A DNA stretch of 64,000 nt from Capillimicrobium parvum (GTDB lineage: Bacteria; Actinomycetota; Thermoleophilia; Solirubrobacterales; Solirubrobacteraceae), in assembly GCF_021172045.1 (NCBI RefSeq), contig NZ_CP087164.1, positions 496,001-560,000 of the forward strand. The letters are read 5' to 3'. Position numbers and translations under genes: made by a program. The notes below the pieces were generated by a model, which searched no databases, was not told the DNA's origin, and worked only from the letters and a program-made list of their open reading frames with translations. Of this stretch, positions 25,302 through 32,820 are shown in pieces. Each line of letters begins with the position of its first letter. Position 1 is the stretch's first letter.

Positions 25302-27719
25302 TCAGCCTCCGACCTCGGCCGACGGGCGCGACTCGAGCATCCCGAGGACGACGGCGCCCGCGTCCTCGACCGGCAGCGGCTGCGCGTCGAGCCGGGCGAG
25401 ACCGGGCGCCTCGCCGCCGTCGGCGAAGACGACGACCGACGGGCGCAGGCGCCGGCCGCTCAGCTGCAGCCGCGTGACGGCGTCGCCCGCGTCGCGCATG
25501 CCGGCGTCGACGAGCGCGACCTCGAAGCGGCCGGCGCCGCTGCGCCGCGCCGCCTCGTCGGCTCCGGACGCCCACTCGAACTCGACCCCGAGCTCGCCGA
25601 GCGCGGCGCCGACCTGTGCGCGCGTCTGCGGCCGGCCGACGACGAGCACCCGCACGCGCTCCGCGAGCACGCCGGCACCGAGCGCGTCGGCGAGCTCGTC
25701 GGCGTCCAGGCCGCGGTCGACGACCACCTCGCCCGACAGCGCGCCGTGCCGCCCCGACAGGCTCGACACCGCCATCACCGGCATCCCGATCAGGCGCGGG
25801 TCGTCGCGGACGGCGCGCAGCACGCCGAACCCGGCCGCGTGGCCCAGCAGGACGTCGAGGGTCATCGCGTCGAAGTGCTCGGCGGAGAGCCGGGCGAGCG
25901 CGCTCGGCGCGTCGTGGACGGCGACCGCGTCGACGCCCAACGCTTCGAGCGCCGCCACGATCGCCTCCGCGGCGACGGCGTCGTCCTCGACCACGAGCAC
26001 CCGCGGGCCGTGGAGCCCGGCCGGCCGCGCGCCGGGCTCGAGGGCGGGCACGCCCGGCAGCGAGACGACGAAGGTGGAGCCCGCGCCGGGCTTGGAGACG
26101 ACGTCGATCGCGCCGCCCTGCAGGTCGACGAGCGAGCGGACGATGGCGAGCCCGAGGCCGCTGCCGGGCTGGCCGGACCCGGCGCTGCCGCGGGCGCGGT
26201 AGAAGCGTTCGAAGACCCGGTCGGTCTGGTCGGCCGTCATGCCCGGCCCGTCGTCAGCGACCTCGATCCGCACGCCGTGGTCGTCCGCGCACGCCCGCAG
26301 CTCGATGTGCCCGCCGGGCTGCGTGTACTGGTGCGCGTTCGTGAGCAGGTTCGTCATCACCTGGCGCAGGCGCGCCGGATCGGCCATCGCCCGGGGCAGG
26401 TCGGGCGGCAGCTCGAGGCGCAGGTGCTGGTCGCGCGACTGCAGCCGCGGGCCGATGAGCGCGGCGACCTCCCGCCCGATCGCGCCCACGTCCGTCGGGC
26501 GCCGGTGGATCTCGACCCGGCCCGCCTCGACGCGAGCGACGTCGAGCAGGTCGTTGACCATCTCGACGAGGCGGTCCGAGGAGGACAGCACGATGTCGAC
26601 CCACTCGCGCTGGCGCGCGGTCAGCCCGGGGGATGCGCGCAGCAGCTCGACGAAGCCCTTGATCGAGGTCAGCGGGCTGCGCAGCTCGTGCGACGCGGTG
26701 GCCACGAACTCGCTCTTCAGGCGCTCCAGGCGGGCGCGCTCGCTGACGTCGCGCACCGTCCACACGAGGCCGCGCGTGTAGCCGAGCCGCGACGCGGTGA
26801 TCGCCAGCGTGCGCCGGCCGGACTCGACGACCACCTCGCCGGCCAGCGCCTCGAGCGGCTCGGGCAGCGCCGCGACGCCGGCGAGCGGCGTGCCGGCGGG
26901 GAGAGGGCCGAGCAGCTCCTCCGCGCGCGGGTTGTGCTCGACCACCACACCGTCCTCGACGACGAGCAGCCCGTCGCCGAGGCTCTCGATCGTGACGGCG
27001 AGGCGCTCGCGCTCCTCCGCGAGCGCCTGCTGCGCGCGCTCCAGGTCGCCCGCCATCGCGTTGAACGCCCGGCCCACGCCGGCGAGCTCGCCCGGAAGGT
27101 CGTCCTCGACGCGGACGTGCAGGTCGCCGGCGGCGAGGCGGCCGGCCGCGTCGACGAGAGCGTCGATCGGCCGGCGCAGGGCCGCGAGGACGGCGCCGAG
27201 CGCGACGAGTGCGAGCAGCACGGCGAGCACGCCGAACGCCGCGACGACGATCAGCGCGGTGCGGGTGCGCGACGAGGCGTCGTCGGCCGCCTTCGCGCGG
27301 CGCTCGCGCTGGAGGGCGACGAGCTCGGCGAGCGCCGGCCGCGGCGCGATGCTGTCGTCTCCGCCGTCCGCGCGGCGCAGCGCCGACTGCTCGGCGACCG
27401 CCTTTGACAGCAGGCGCGCGCTGGAGGGGTCGTCGGCCGCCAGGCGGCGGGCCGAGGCGACGCCGTCCTCGAACAGCCGGCGCGCGCGTGCCTGCGCCTC
27501 CTCGCGCGACGTCGACTGCAGCGTCGCCTCCTCGGCGATGGCGGCCGCCTTGATCTGCGTGGCCGCCGCCTGCAGCGAGTAGGCGTCGGACAGGTCGTCC
27601 TCGTAGTCGCGCCGCGCGTCGTAGAGCCGGGCCACGCCCAGGCCCGCCAGCGCCGCCAGCACCAGCGTGAGCCCGATGAGCACGAGGCGGAACGAGCGTC
27701 CCACCGACAGCTTGCGCAC
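25302..27719 (-). CDS. Hybrid sensor histidine kinase
   Basis: An 805-residue membrane kinase. TM helices at ~10-30 and ~155-185 flank a ~120-residue helical extracytoplasmic sensor. A HAMP domain (RRPIDALVDAAGRLAAGDLH) and a PAS-like region (~250-345) follow. The HisKA domain has ASHELRSPLTSIKGF (phospho-His), and the ATPase domain has EVADDGPGM and GSGLGLAIV. A receiver at ~555-670 (VLVVEDD, MTLDVLLGHAAGFG) retains its Asp. The last ~115 residues form a second receiver-like fold without the acidic pair (LVVGRPQT), though an Asp remains in LVDAGM. GTG start at 27719. Leads the HD-GYP/receiver unit. Confidence 0.92.
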   Translation of the reverse strand: MRKLSVGRSFRLVLIGLTLVLAALAGLGVARLYDARRDYEDDLSDAYSLQAAATQIKAAAIAEEATLQSTSREEAQARARRLFEDGVASARRLAADDPSSARLLSKAVAEQSALRRADGGDDSIAPRPALAELVALQRERRAKAADDASSRTRTALIVVAAFGVLAVLLALVALGAVLAALRRPIDALVDAAGRLAAGDLHVRVEDDLPGELAGVGRAFNAMAGDLERAQQALAEERERLAVTIESLGDGLLVVEDGVVVEHNPRAEELLGPLPAGTPLAGVAALPEPLEALAGEVVVESGRRTLAITASRLGYTRGLVWTVRDVSERARLERLKSEFVATASHELRSPLTSIKGFVELLRASPGLTARQREWVDIVLSSSDRLVEMVNDLLDVARVEAGRVEIHRRPTDVGAIGREVAALIGPRLQSRDQHLRLELPPDLPRAMADPARLRQVMTNLLTNAHQYTQPGGHIELRACADDHGVRIEVADDGPGMTADQTDRVFERFYRARGSAGSGQPGSGLGLAIVRSLVDLQGGAIDVVSKPGAGSTFVVSLPGVPALEPGARPAGLHGPRVLVVEDDAVAAEAIVAALEALGVDAVAVHDAPSALARLSAEHFDAMTLDVLLGHAAGFGVLRAVRDDPRLIGMPVMAVSSLSGRHGALSGEVVVDRGLDADELADALGAGVLAERVRVLVVGRPQTRAQVGAALGELGVEFEWASGADEAARRSGAGRFEVALVDAGMRDAGDAVTRLQLSGRRLRPSVVVFADGGEAPGLARLDAQPLPVEDAGAVVLGMLESRPSAEVGG

Positions 27720-27799
27720 CTGATCCTTCTATCACCTCCGGCCCCGGGGGGACGGGAGGCGCGCCCGCCGGGCAAGGCGCGTAGCGTTCATCGCACCGC

Positions 27800-28693
27800 A
27801 TGTTCGGCGCCGTGTCCTTCGCCCCGCTGCAGCTCGCACCCGCGACGATCGCGGGCGTCCTGTACGCGGTGCGCGCGCACCACCTCGGCCAGCGCGGCAA
27901 GGCGGTGCCGGTCTGGCGGCAGTCCTGCTTCTACGGGGGGCTGGCCGTCATCGTGGTCTCCCTGACCGCGCTCGGCGACCTCGCCGGCGAGACGTTCGTC
28001 GCGCACATGTCCGAGCACCTGCTGATCGGCGATCTCGCCACGCTGCTGCTCGTCCTGGGGCTCACCGGGCCGCTGCTGGCCCCGCTGCTGCGCATCCACC
28101 TGCTCGACCCGCTGCGCGTGCTCACCCACCCGCTCATCGCGCTGCCGCTGTGGGCGTTCGACCTGTACCTGTGGCACCTGCCCGCGCTGCACGAGGCGGC
28201 GGTCCGCCACGAGGCGCTGCATGCGGTCCAGCACGGCATGTTCATCACCTTCGGCGTCCTGATGTGGATGCCGCTGTTCGGCCCGCTGCCCAAGCCGCCG
28301 TGGTTCGGCAACCTGGCCAAGCTCTTCTACATCATCGCCGTGCGCCTGCTGGGCGGCGTGCTCGGCAACGTGCTGCTGTGGTCGGGGACGGTGCTCTACC
28401 CGGTCTACGGCGAGCCGGTGTCCGACCAGACGACGGCGGCGGCGATCATGATGATCGAGAGCTCGTTCGTCACGCTCGGCCTGTTCGGCTGGCTGTTCTT
28501 CCGGGCCGCGCGCGAGAGCGAGGAGCGCCAGCAGCTGCTCGAGCTGGCGGCGGCGCGCGGCGTGGAGCTCTCCGAGGAGCGCGCCGCGCGGGCGGTCAGC
28601 GCCGGCCGCGGCGACGAGCTGCGCCGCCGGATCGAGGCCGGCGGTTTGACGGCGGCGGGCCATCCCGGCACGAAGCTGTCATGGGATTCATGA
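27800..28693 (+). CDS. ctaG: Cytochrome c oxidase assembly factor CtaG-like membrane protein
   Basis: A 297-residue polytopic protein of the caa3-type CtaG family, which helps insert copper into or assemble cytochrome c oxidase. About seven TM helices. The family's histidines are visible: FVAHMSEHLLIGDLATLLL, LYLWHLPALHEAAVRHEALH and AVQHGMFITFGVLMW. A cytoplasmic helical tail ends in SWDS. The stop TGA (28691-28693) lies inside the left 19-bp direct repeat of the adjacent insertion, which leaves the gene intact. A possible -10 TAGCGT is 12 nt before the ATG. Confidence 0.9.
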   Translation: MFGAVSFAPLQLAPATIAGVLYAVRAHHLGQRGKAVPVWRQSCFYGGLAVIVVSLTALGDLAGETFVAHMSEHLLIGDLATLLLVLGLTGPLLAPLLRIHLLDPLRVLTHPLIALPLWAFDLYLWHLPALHEAAVRHEALHAVQHGMFITFGVLMWMPLFGPLPKPPWFGNLAKLFYIIAVRLLGGVLGNVLLWSGTVLYPVYGEPVSDQTTAAAIMMIESSFVTLGLFGWLFFRAARESEERQQLLELAAARGVELSEERAARAVSAGRGDELRRRIEAGGLTAAGHPGTKLSWDS

Positions 28694-28696
28694 ACC
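28678..28696 (+). repeat. Left copy of 19-bp direct repeat flanking the insertion
   Basis: GTCATGGGATTCATGAACC is identical to 31161-31179. It covers the ctaG stop codon and contains an internal dyad TCATG-ggatt-CATGA. The distance between copies is 2,483 bp. Next to it begins an arm (CAGAACCC... AAGCCAA, 28697-28718) that is inverted at the right end. Confidence 0.85.
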
Positions 28697-28718
28697 CAGA
28701 ACCCGATAGATAAGCCAA
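28697..28718 (+). repeat. Left inverted-repeat arm of the insertion
   Basis: CAGAACCC (28697-28704), GATAGAT, then AAGCCAA (28712-28718). It pairs with the arm at 31137-31160, matching 7 of 8 in the outer block and 7 of 7 in the inner block. Confidence 0.6.
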
Positions 28719-29168
28719 GAATCGCGGGTGAATACGAGCAGTCAGCCCGTCGCTGCTGCTTCTGACGGATGCGGGAGCGGCGCGGCATCCGATCGCGAGC
28801 CGCTGGGCGCCTGCTCGTCGTCCCGAACGAGCGTCGGCGGATCGTCGAGCGAGACGCTCGCTCGTTTCACAAGTGCGGAAATCGACAACGCCGGCGACGC
28901 TGAACGGGATTGCGCACTCGGCCTCCCGCATCGAGGACACTTGCGTCATCGCGTGGCTCCTGCACCTGACGCTTGGCCTGCGCCGCGGGCATCGAGCGCA
29001 CCTGGAAGCCGAAGGCGGTTCTGGCCAAAGCCGCACCGCCTCGTGTGACGACCAGTGCCGGGGGGCGCCGGTCTGGTGGACAACCACCAGACGACGCTGC
29101 GCCGCGTCCGTGAGCCGCAACGAACAATCCTTCGTCGACCGGCGCGGGCGCTCGCCGAGCCGCGTGCG
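28719..29168. other. No gene recognised inside the left part of the insertion
   Basis: About 450 nt without a convincing frame. Open frames on both strands have skewed composition and no family features. The stretch may hold the promoter of the GAP-family gene or decayed sequence. Confidence 0.5.
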
Positions 29169-29849
29169 ATGACCTTCGAGGCGCTCGTCCTGGGGCTTTT
29201 CAGCGGATTACGGCCCGGGACAAGCGTCGGCGCGGTCCTGGCGTTGGTCAAAACGCCAAGGCCGCAGCGGCTACTGCTCTTCTTCACCGCCGCAGGCTTT
29301 GCCTCGAGTTGGGCGATCGGATTGGTAGTGGTCGGGGTCTTCCACGGCGCCAATGTCGCCGTCGGGGGGTCGACGATCACCGGCGTGCTCGACGTCGCCT
29401 TCGGTGCGGCGGCGCTCGGGTTCGCTGCCGGTCTGCAACGGGGCTGGGTTCAACCCACGCGTCGGGACAGTTCGAGCCCGTCGGCAACCGCCGCCGCGTC
29501 CTCGCGGCTAGGCCGGCGCCTGCGCAACCCGTCCGACCGCGTGGCCGCCGCCGCCGGGATAGGGACGCATCTACCTGGGCTCATCTACTTGGCGGCGCTC
29601 AACGCGATCGCCTCCGAACGGCCTGCTCCCGCCGACGTCGCCGTGCAGGTCGCGATCTACGACGCCCTCTGGTTCCTGGTCCCAATCGCGACACTCATCC
29701 TGGTGGTGGTGCGCCCGGGGGCGGCGCTCGCCTATCTCGCCGTCGCGACGGCCTGGGCCCGTCGTCACGAGCACAGCATCCTGCTGTTCGGCTCGCTCGT
29801 TCTCGGCGGCTACCTCATCGTCAAGGGGACGTCCGGTCTTCTCACCTGA
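29169..29849 (+). CDS. GAP-family (Sap/SfLAP-like) membrane protein
   Basis: A 226-residue protein with about six membrane helices in two triplets: residues ~1-100 (LVLGLFSGLRPGTSVGAVLA, then FTAAGFASSWAIGLVVVGVF) and ~130-226. A hydrophilic linker of ~35 residues (RDSSSPSATAAASSRLGRR) separates them. The layout matches the GAP family PF11139, whose mycobacterial members help move glycolipids across the membrane. The motif LRPGTSVGAVL and the second-half GLIYLAALNAIAS are typical. It lies in the lower-GC insertion and is probably cargo. The ATG at 29169 is the first that begins the first helix. Confidence 0.75.
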   Translation: MTFEALVLGLFSGLRPGTSVGAVLALVKTPRPQRLLLFFTAAGFASSWAIGLVVVGVFHGANVAVGGSTITGVLDVAFGAAALGFAAGLQRGWVQPTRRDSSSPSATAAASSRLGRRLRNPSDRVAAAAGIGTHLPGLIYLAALNAIASERPAPADVAVQVAIYDALWFLVPIATLILVVVRPGAALAYLAVATAWARRHEHSILLFGSLVLGGYLIVKGTSGLLT

Positions 29850-30014
29850 ACCGAGCCAACACGGCTGCGTCCGCTTCTCCTGTGCGCCGCCGAGCGTGGC
29901 GACGCGGGCGGTCCGGGAAGGCCGAGCACTGAATCACCGCGAAAGCCAGCAGCACCACTCTGCCGACCTCGCCTGGTGACAGCCCCTCAGGCACGGCTCA
30001 TTCGTGTCACGTCC

Positions 30015-30859
30015 TTACCGGGACGGGGTTGCCGGCGCCTTGGGCTGGAACGGCCTCATCTCAGCGTGGTCCGGGCCGACAATCCCGCACTGGGACTCCG
30101 GCACCTCGTTCCAGACCCCGGCGACGTCGCCGAGGGGCTCGGAGACGATCAGCCGCGCGTTCTCTGAGACCTCCTGGAACAGCTGCCGCCCGGGATAGAG
30201 CTTGCGCAGCGTGGGAACGTCGGTGGTGTAGAACAGCGAGCGGGAGTTCCTCTCGCTGGAGTACCGGAACGCCCAGATGGTTTCGCCGTCGGTGGTCGCG
30301 ATCGTGCCCTGGAACGGGTTCGGCACGCCGTGGCGAGCGGCGACCGCTTCGACGAGCCCGATCGCCTGCTCGACGGCAGCCGGCGGGTCGTTCTCGAGGC
30401 CGAGGGTGAGGGCGAGAAAGAACAGCACCTCGGTGTCGGCCTGGCCTCGGATCTCTGGATAGAGCGACGGGTCGATGGCGAGAACGAGGTCGCGTTTGAC
30501 CGTGGCGAACTCGTTGAGGTAGCCGTTGTGCATGAACAGCCAGCGGTCATGGCGGAAGGGGTGACAGTTGGTCTGCTGCACGGCGCTGCCGATCGCCGCC
30601 CGGATATGCGTGAAGAACAAGGGCGAGCTGATATGACCGGCGAGCTCGCGGAGATTGCTGTCGTTCCAGGCCGGCTCGGTGCTGTGAAAGACGCCCGGCG
30701 TATCGGGGCGCCGTACCACCCGACTCCAAACCCGTCGCCATTGGTCGGCTCGGCCCCGAGATGCGAGTGCAGGCTCTGGGCGACAAGAGAGTTGGGCCCC
30801 TCATAGAGCGCCTCCTGGATCAGGATCGGGGAGCCGGAGTATGCGAGCCAGCGACACAT
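30015..30859 (-). pseudogene. Class II glutamine amidotransferase (YafJ-like), frameshifted
   Basis: The start MCRWLAYSGSPILIQ at 30859 gives Cys2 as nucleophile; the same frame continues through GDGFGVGWYG. The rest of the protein (TPGVFHSTEPAWNDSNLREL, HIRAAIGSAVQQTNCHPF and WLFMHNGYLNEF) continues in another frame to the stop at 30015. Adding one C to the C-run at 30705-30708 would join them as GWYG-AP-DTPGVF, close to the family pattern. Intact length would be ~281 residues. Either a real single-base deletion or a sequencing error in a homopolymer. The gene is inside the lower-GC insertion. Substrate of the family is unknown. Confidence 0.8.
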
Positions 30860-31136
30860 GTGCCACGCCTCTCTGTCGGAGTGCCATACCGGCGTCACGC
30901 GCGTCCGAGCAGCGTCACGGCACGCTGACGCCAGAACAAGCCGGAGGGCCCTACGACCAGATGATCGAGACTCCCGGGCGCTCGGGCATCATTCGAACGG
31001 GGTGATCCACGACCCAGCACGCGCCCCGGACACGGCACCGGTCATGCCGCGAACCTACGACGCACTCCTCTCGCCCGTTCAAGCGACGCAACCAGTTCAA
31101 CCAGCGCAGCACAAGAACGCGATGAGCTAGCCAAAT
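30860..31136. other. No gene recognised in the right part of the insertion
   Basis: About 280 nt between the amidotransferase start and the right arm. No frame has family features. The last part is clearly AT-richer and contains the perfect 14-bp palindrome AGCCAAATTTGGCT (31129-31142), which overlaps the inner block of the right arm. Confidence 0.5.
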
Positions 31137-31160
31137 TTGGCTTGACTGCTTAGGGTTCAG
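31137..31160 (-). repeat. Right inverted-repeat arm of the insertion
   Basis: Reads on the minus strand CTGAACCC (31160-31153), 9 nt, AAGCCAA (31143-31137), the inverted counterpart of the arm at 28697-28718. Confidence 0.6.
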
Positions 31161-31179
31161 GTCATGGGATTCATGAACC
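31161..31179 (+). repeat. Right copy of 19-bp direct repeat
   Basis: Identical to 28678-28696. It contains the ATG (31164) and first codons of the 52-aa gene, so both the ctaG stop and this gene's start survived the insertion. Confidence 0.85.
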
Positions 31180-31322
31180 AGATCACCAAGCTCGCGAAGA
31201 GCCCGCAGGGCAAGAAGGCCCTCGAGGAGGCCCAGCGCCTCGCGAAGGACCCGAAGACGAAGGAGCAGCTCGAGGGCGTGCGCGACAAGTTCGCGTCGAA
31301 GGGCAAGAAGCCGAAGCCCTGA
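31164..31322 (+). CDS. Small Lys-rich protein (52 aa)
   Basis: ATGGGATTCATG opens a frame of 52 residues: MGFMNQITKLAKSPQGKKAL, then helices EEAQRLAKDPKTKEQLEGVR and a basic end KKPKP. It is highly charged with no membrane segment and resembles small actinobacterial helical basic proteins; function unknown. GC and third-position usage match the chromosome, not the insertion. Before the insertion its ATG would have overlapped the ctaG stop by 13 bp, so it was probably co-translated with ctaG. Its present upstream region comes from the insertion, with only AGGG at 31152-31155 as a possible weak Shine-Dalgarno. Confidence 0.7.
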   Translation: MGFMNQITKLAKSPQGKKALEEAQRLAKDPKTKEQLEGVRDKFASKGKKPKP

Positions 31323-31415
31323 GTCCGGCGTCCGAGGGGCGCTCAGGGTCACTCAGGGTCCGTTCAGGGTGCTCACCGATGGTGCGGCGCCCGCGCGGCC
31401 GCGATCCTTGCGGCC

Positions 31416-32657
31416 ATGACCTCTGCCGACCCCGCCACCCCCGCCCGCCCCGCGCTGCGGCGCGACCGAGAGCGCAAGCTGCTGCTCGGCGTCTGCGCCG
31501 GCATCGCGCGGGTCCTCGACGCGGACCCCGCCATCGTCCGCGGCGCCGTCATCCTGCTCGGCCTGTTCACCGGCCCGCTCGCGGTCATCGCGTACGTCGC
31601 CACGGCGGCGGTCGTGCCGCGCGACGACGGGCGCATGCTCCTCGGCGGCGATCCGCCGGACAAGCACGAGAACCTCCTCGGCTGGGGCGCGATCGTGATC
31701 GCCTGCGTCCTGCTGCTCGCCGCCGCGCCGGCGTTCGACGCGTTCTGGATCGACCGGCCGCTGAGCGGCCCGCTGCTCGGCGCGGCGCTGATCGCGGGCG
31801 TCGTCGTGCTCGCGCGGGCCAACCGGGAGCGCTCGAAGGCCGAGCGCGTCGCGGCCGCTCCGTCCGGCGCGGCCGCACCGGGACCCGAGGCCGGCGTGAC
31901 GATGGCGACCGCCTCGGCGCCGCCGCCCGAGGCTCCGACCACCGCGGGTCCCGCGTCCGAGGCCCCCACCTCGTCGCTGGTGCCCACCGTGCGCGTGCGC
32001 CCGAACGGGCCGCTCCCGCCACCGCCGGACGAAGGCGACCGCGACACGTTCGTCGCTCCGCCGCCTCCGCCGGCCAAGCCGCGCGGCCGGTCGATCTTCC
32101 TCATGGTCGCCGGCGTCCTCGTCGCGGCGGCCGCGGTGATCGTCGTCCTCGACGTCCTCGGCGCCTACGACCTGTCCGCGCGCGCCGTGGCGGTCGCCCT
32201 CGGCGCCGGCGCGCTGACCTGCGGCGTCACCGCGGCCATCGGCGCCGGGCGCCGCGGTACGGGCGCCGTGCTGGCCACAGGCGTCGTGCTCGCGCTCAGC
32301 GCGGCCGGCGTCGCCGCGCTGGGGGACAAGCTCGACGACGGCGTCGGCGTGAAGACCGTGCGCCCGGCGTCCGCCGCGCTGCTGCAGCCGGAGTACCGTC
32401 AGGGCGTGGGCGTCCTCGAGCTCGACCTGCGCCGCACCCCACTGCCCGACGGGACGACCCCGGTCAAGGCCGACCTCGGGTTCGGCGAGATCCAGGTCCG
32501 TGTGGCGCCCGACGTGCGCGTCGAGAGCGTCGGCGACACCGATGCCGGCGGCGACCTCGACCCGCGGGTGATCCGCGAAGGTCGCCCGAACCCGGTGCTG
32601 GCGCTCGACGCCCACGTCGACAGCGGCGCGGTGCGCGTGATCCGCGATGGAGGCTGA
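31416..32657 (+). CDS. PspC-domain / LiaF-like membrane protein
   Basis: A 413-residue protein. The PspC domain covers ~15-75 (RKLLLGVCAGIARVLDADPA, then a hydrophobic IVRGAVILLGLFTGPLAVIAYVATAA in two parts). Further TM helices are at ~88-130, then a Pro-rich cytoplasmic or periplasmic linker (PPPDEGDRDTFVAPPPPPAK), and ~235-315 hold three more helices. The C-terminal ~85 residues are a beta domain similar to the LiaF/VraT cell-wall response domain (VKADLGFGEIQVRVAPDVRV). First gene of a coupled set with a PspC-kinase and LuxR-type regulator, a layout like LiaFSR, which senses envelope stress. Confidence 0.83.
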   Translation: MTSADPATPARPALRRDRERKLLLGVCAGIARVLDADPAIVRGAVILLGLFTGPLAVIAYVATAAVVPRDDGRMLLGGDPPDKHENLLGWGAIVIACVLLLAAAPAFDAFWIDRPLSGPLLGAALIAGVVVLARANRERSKAERVAAAPSGAAAPGPEAGVTMATASAPPPEAPTTAGPASEAPTSSLVPTVRVRPNGPLPPPPDEGDRDTFVAPPPPPAKPRGRSIFLMVAGVLVAAAAVIVVLDVLGAYDLSARAVAVALGAGALTCGVTAAIGAGRRGTGAVLATGVVLALSAAGVAALGDKLDDGVGVKTVRPASAALLQPEYRQGVGVLELDLRRTPLPDGTTPVKADLGFGEIQVRVAPDVRVESVGDTDAGGDLDPRVIREGRPNPVLALDAHVDSGAVRVIRDGG

Positions 32658-32820
32658 GCGGCTGCGCGCCGACCGCCTCGCGGGGGCCGCGGTCGCGGTC
32701 CTCGCGGCGTTCGCGCTCGGCGACGCGACCGACGTGGCGACGATGCAGCACGCCGCCGTGCTCGTGGCCGCCATCGGCATCGCCGGGCTCGTGATCCTGT
32801 TGCGAGCGCGGCTGCGGTGA
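32647..32820 (+). CDS. Small membrane protein (57 aa) within the PspC operon
   Basis: The ATG at 32647 overlaps the last codons of the PspC/LiaF-like gene. Its stop overlaps the kinase GTG (GTGA), giving a fully coupled gene. MEAERLRADRLAGAAVAVLA opens with a charged N-terminus and a hydrophobic helix. A second helix (AVLVAAIGIAGLVILL) ends in RARLR. Two short TM helices suggest a small partner of the sensor proteins. Overlap at both ends and intact frame support reality. No family recognised. Confidence 0.65.
   Translation: MEAERLRADRLAGAAVAVLAAFALGDATDVATMQHAAVLVAAIGIAGLVILLRARLR

Larger units (their letters stand above)
28697..31160. mobile_element. Lower-GC 2.48-kb insertion with inverted-repeat arms, no recombinase seen
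   Basis: Bounded by perfect 19-bp direct repeats (28678-28696, 31161-31179). Left arm: CAGAACCC, 7 nt, AAGCCAA (28697-28718). Right arm read inward on the other strand: CTGAACCC, 9 nt, AAGCCAA (31160-31137). Both arms abut the direct repeats. Sampled blocks inside have about 57-67% G+C against about 70-75% outside. Contents are a GAP-family membrane protein, a frameshifted class II amidotransferase and long non-coding stretches. No transposase or integrase frame was recognised, so it would be non-autonomous, decayed or moved in trans. Element family unknown. Confidence 0.65.

Noticed and set aside
28719-29168. Transposase or integrase gene in the left part of the insertion
   Set aside because: All frames of useful length lack DDE, HUH, tyrosine or serine recombinase motifs and look random.
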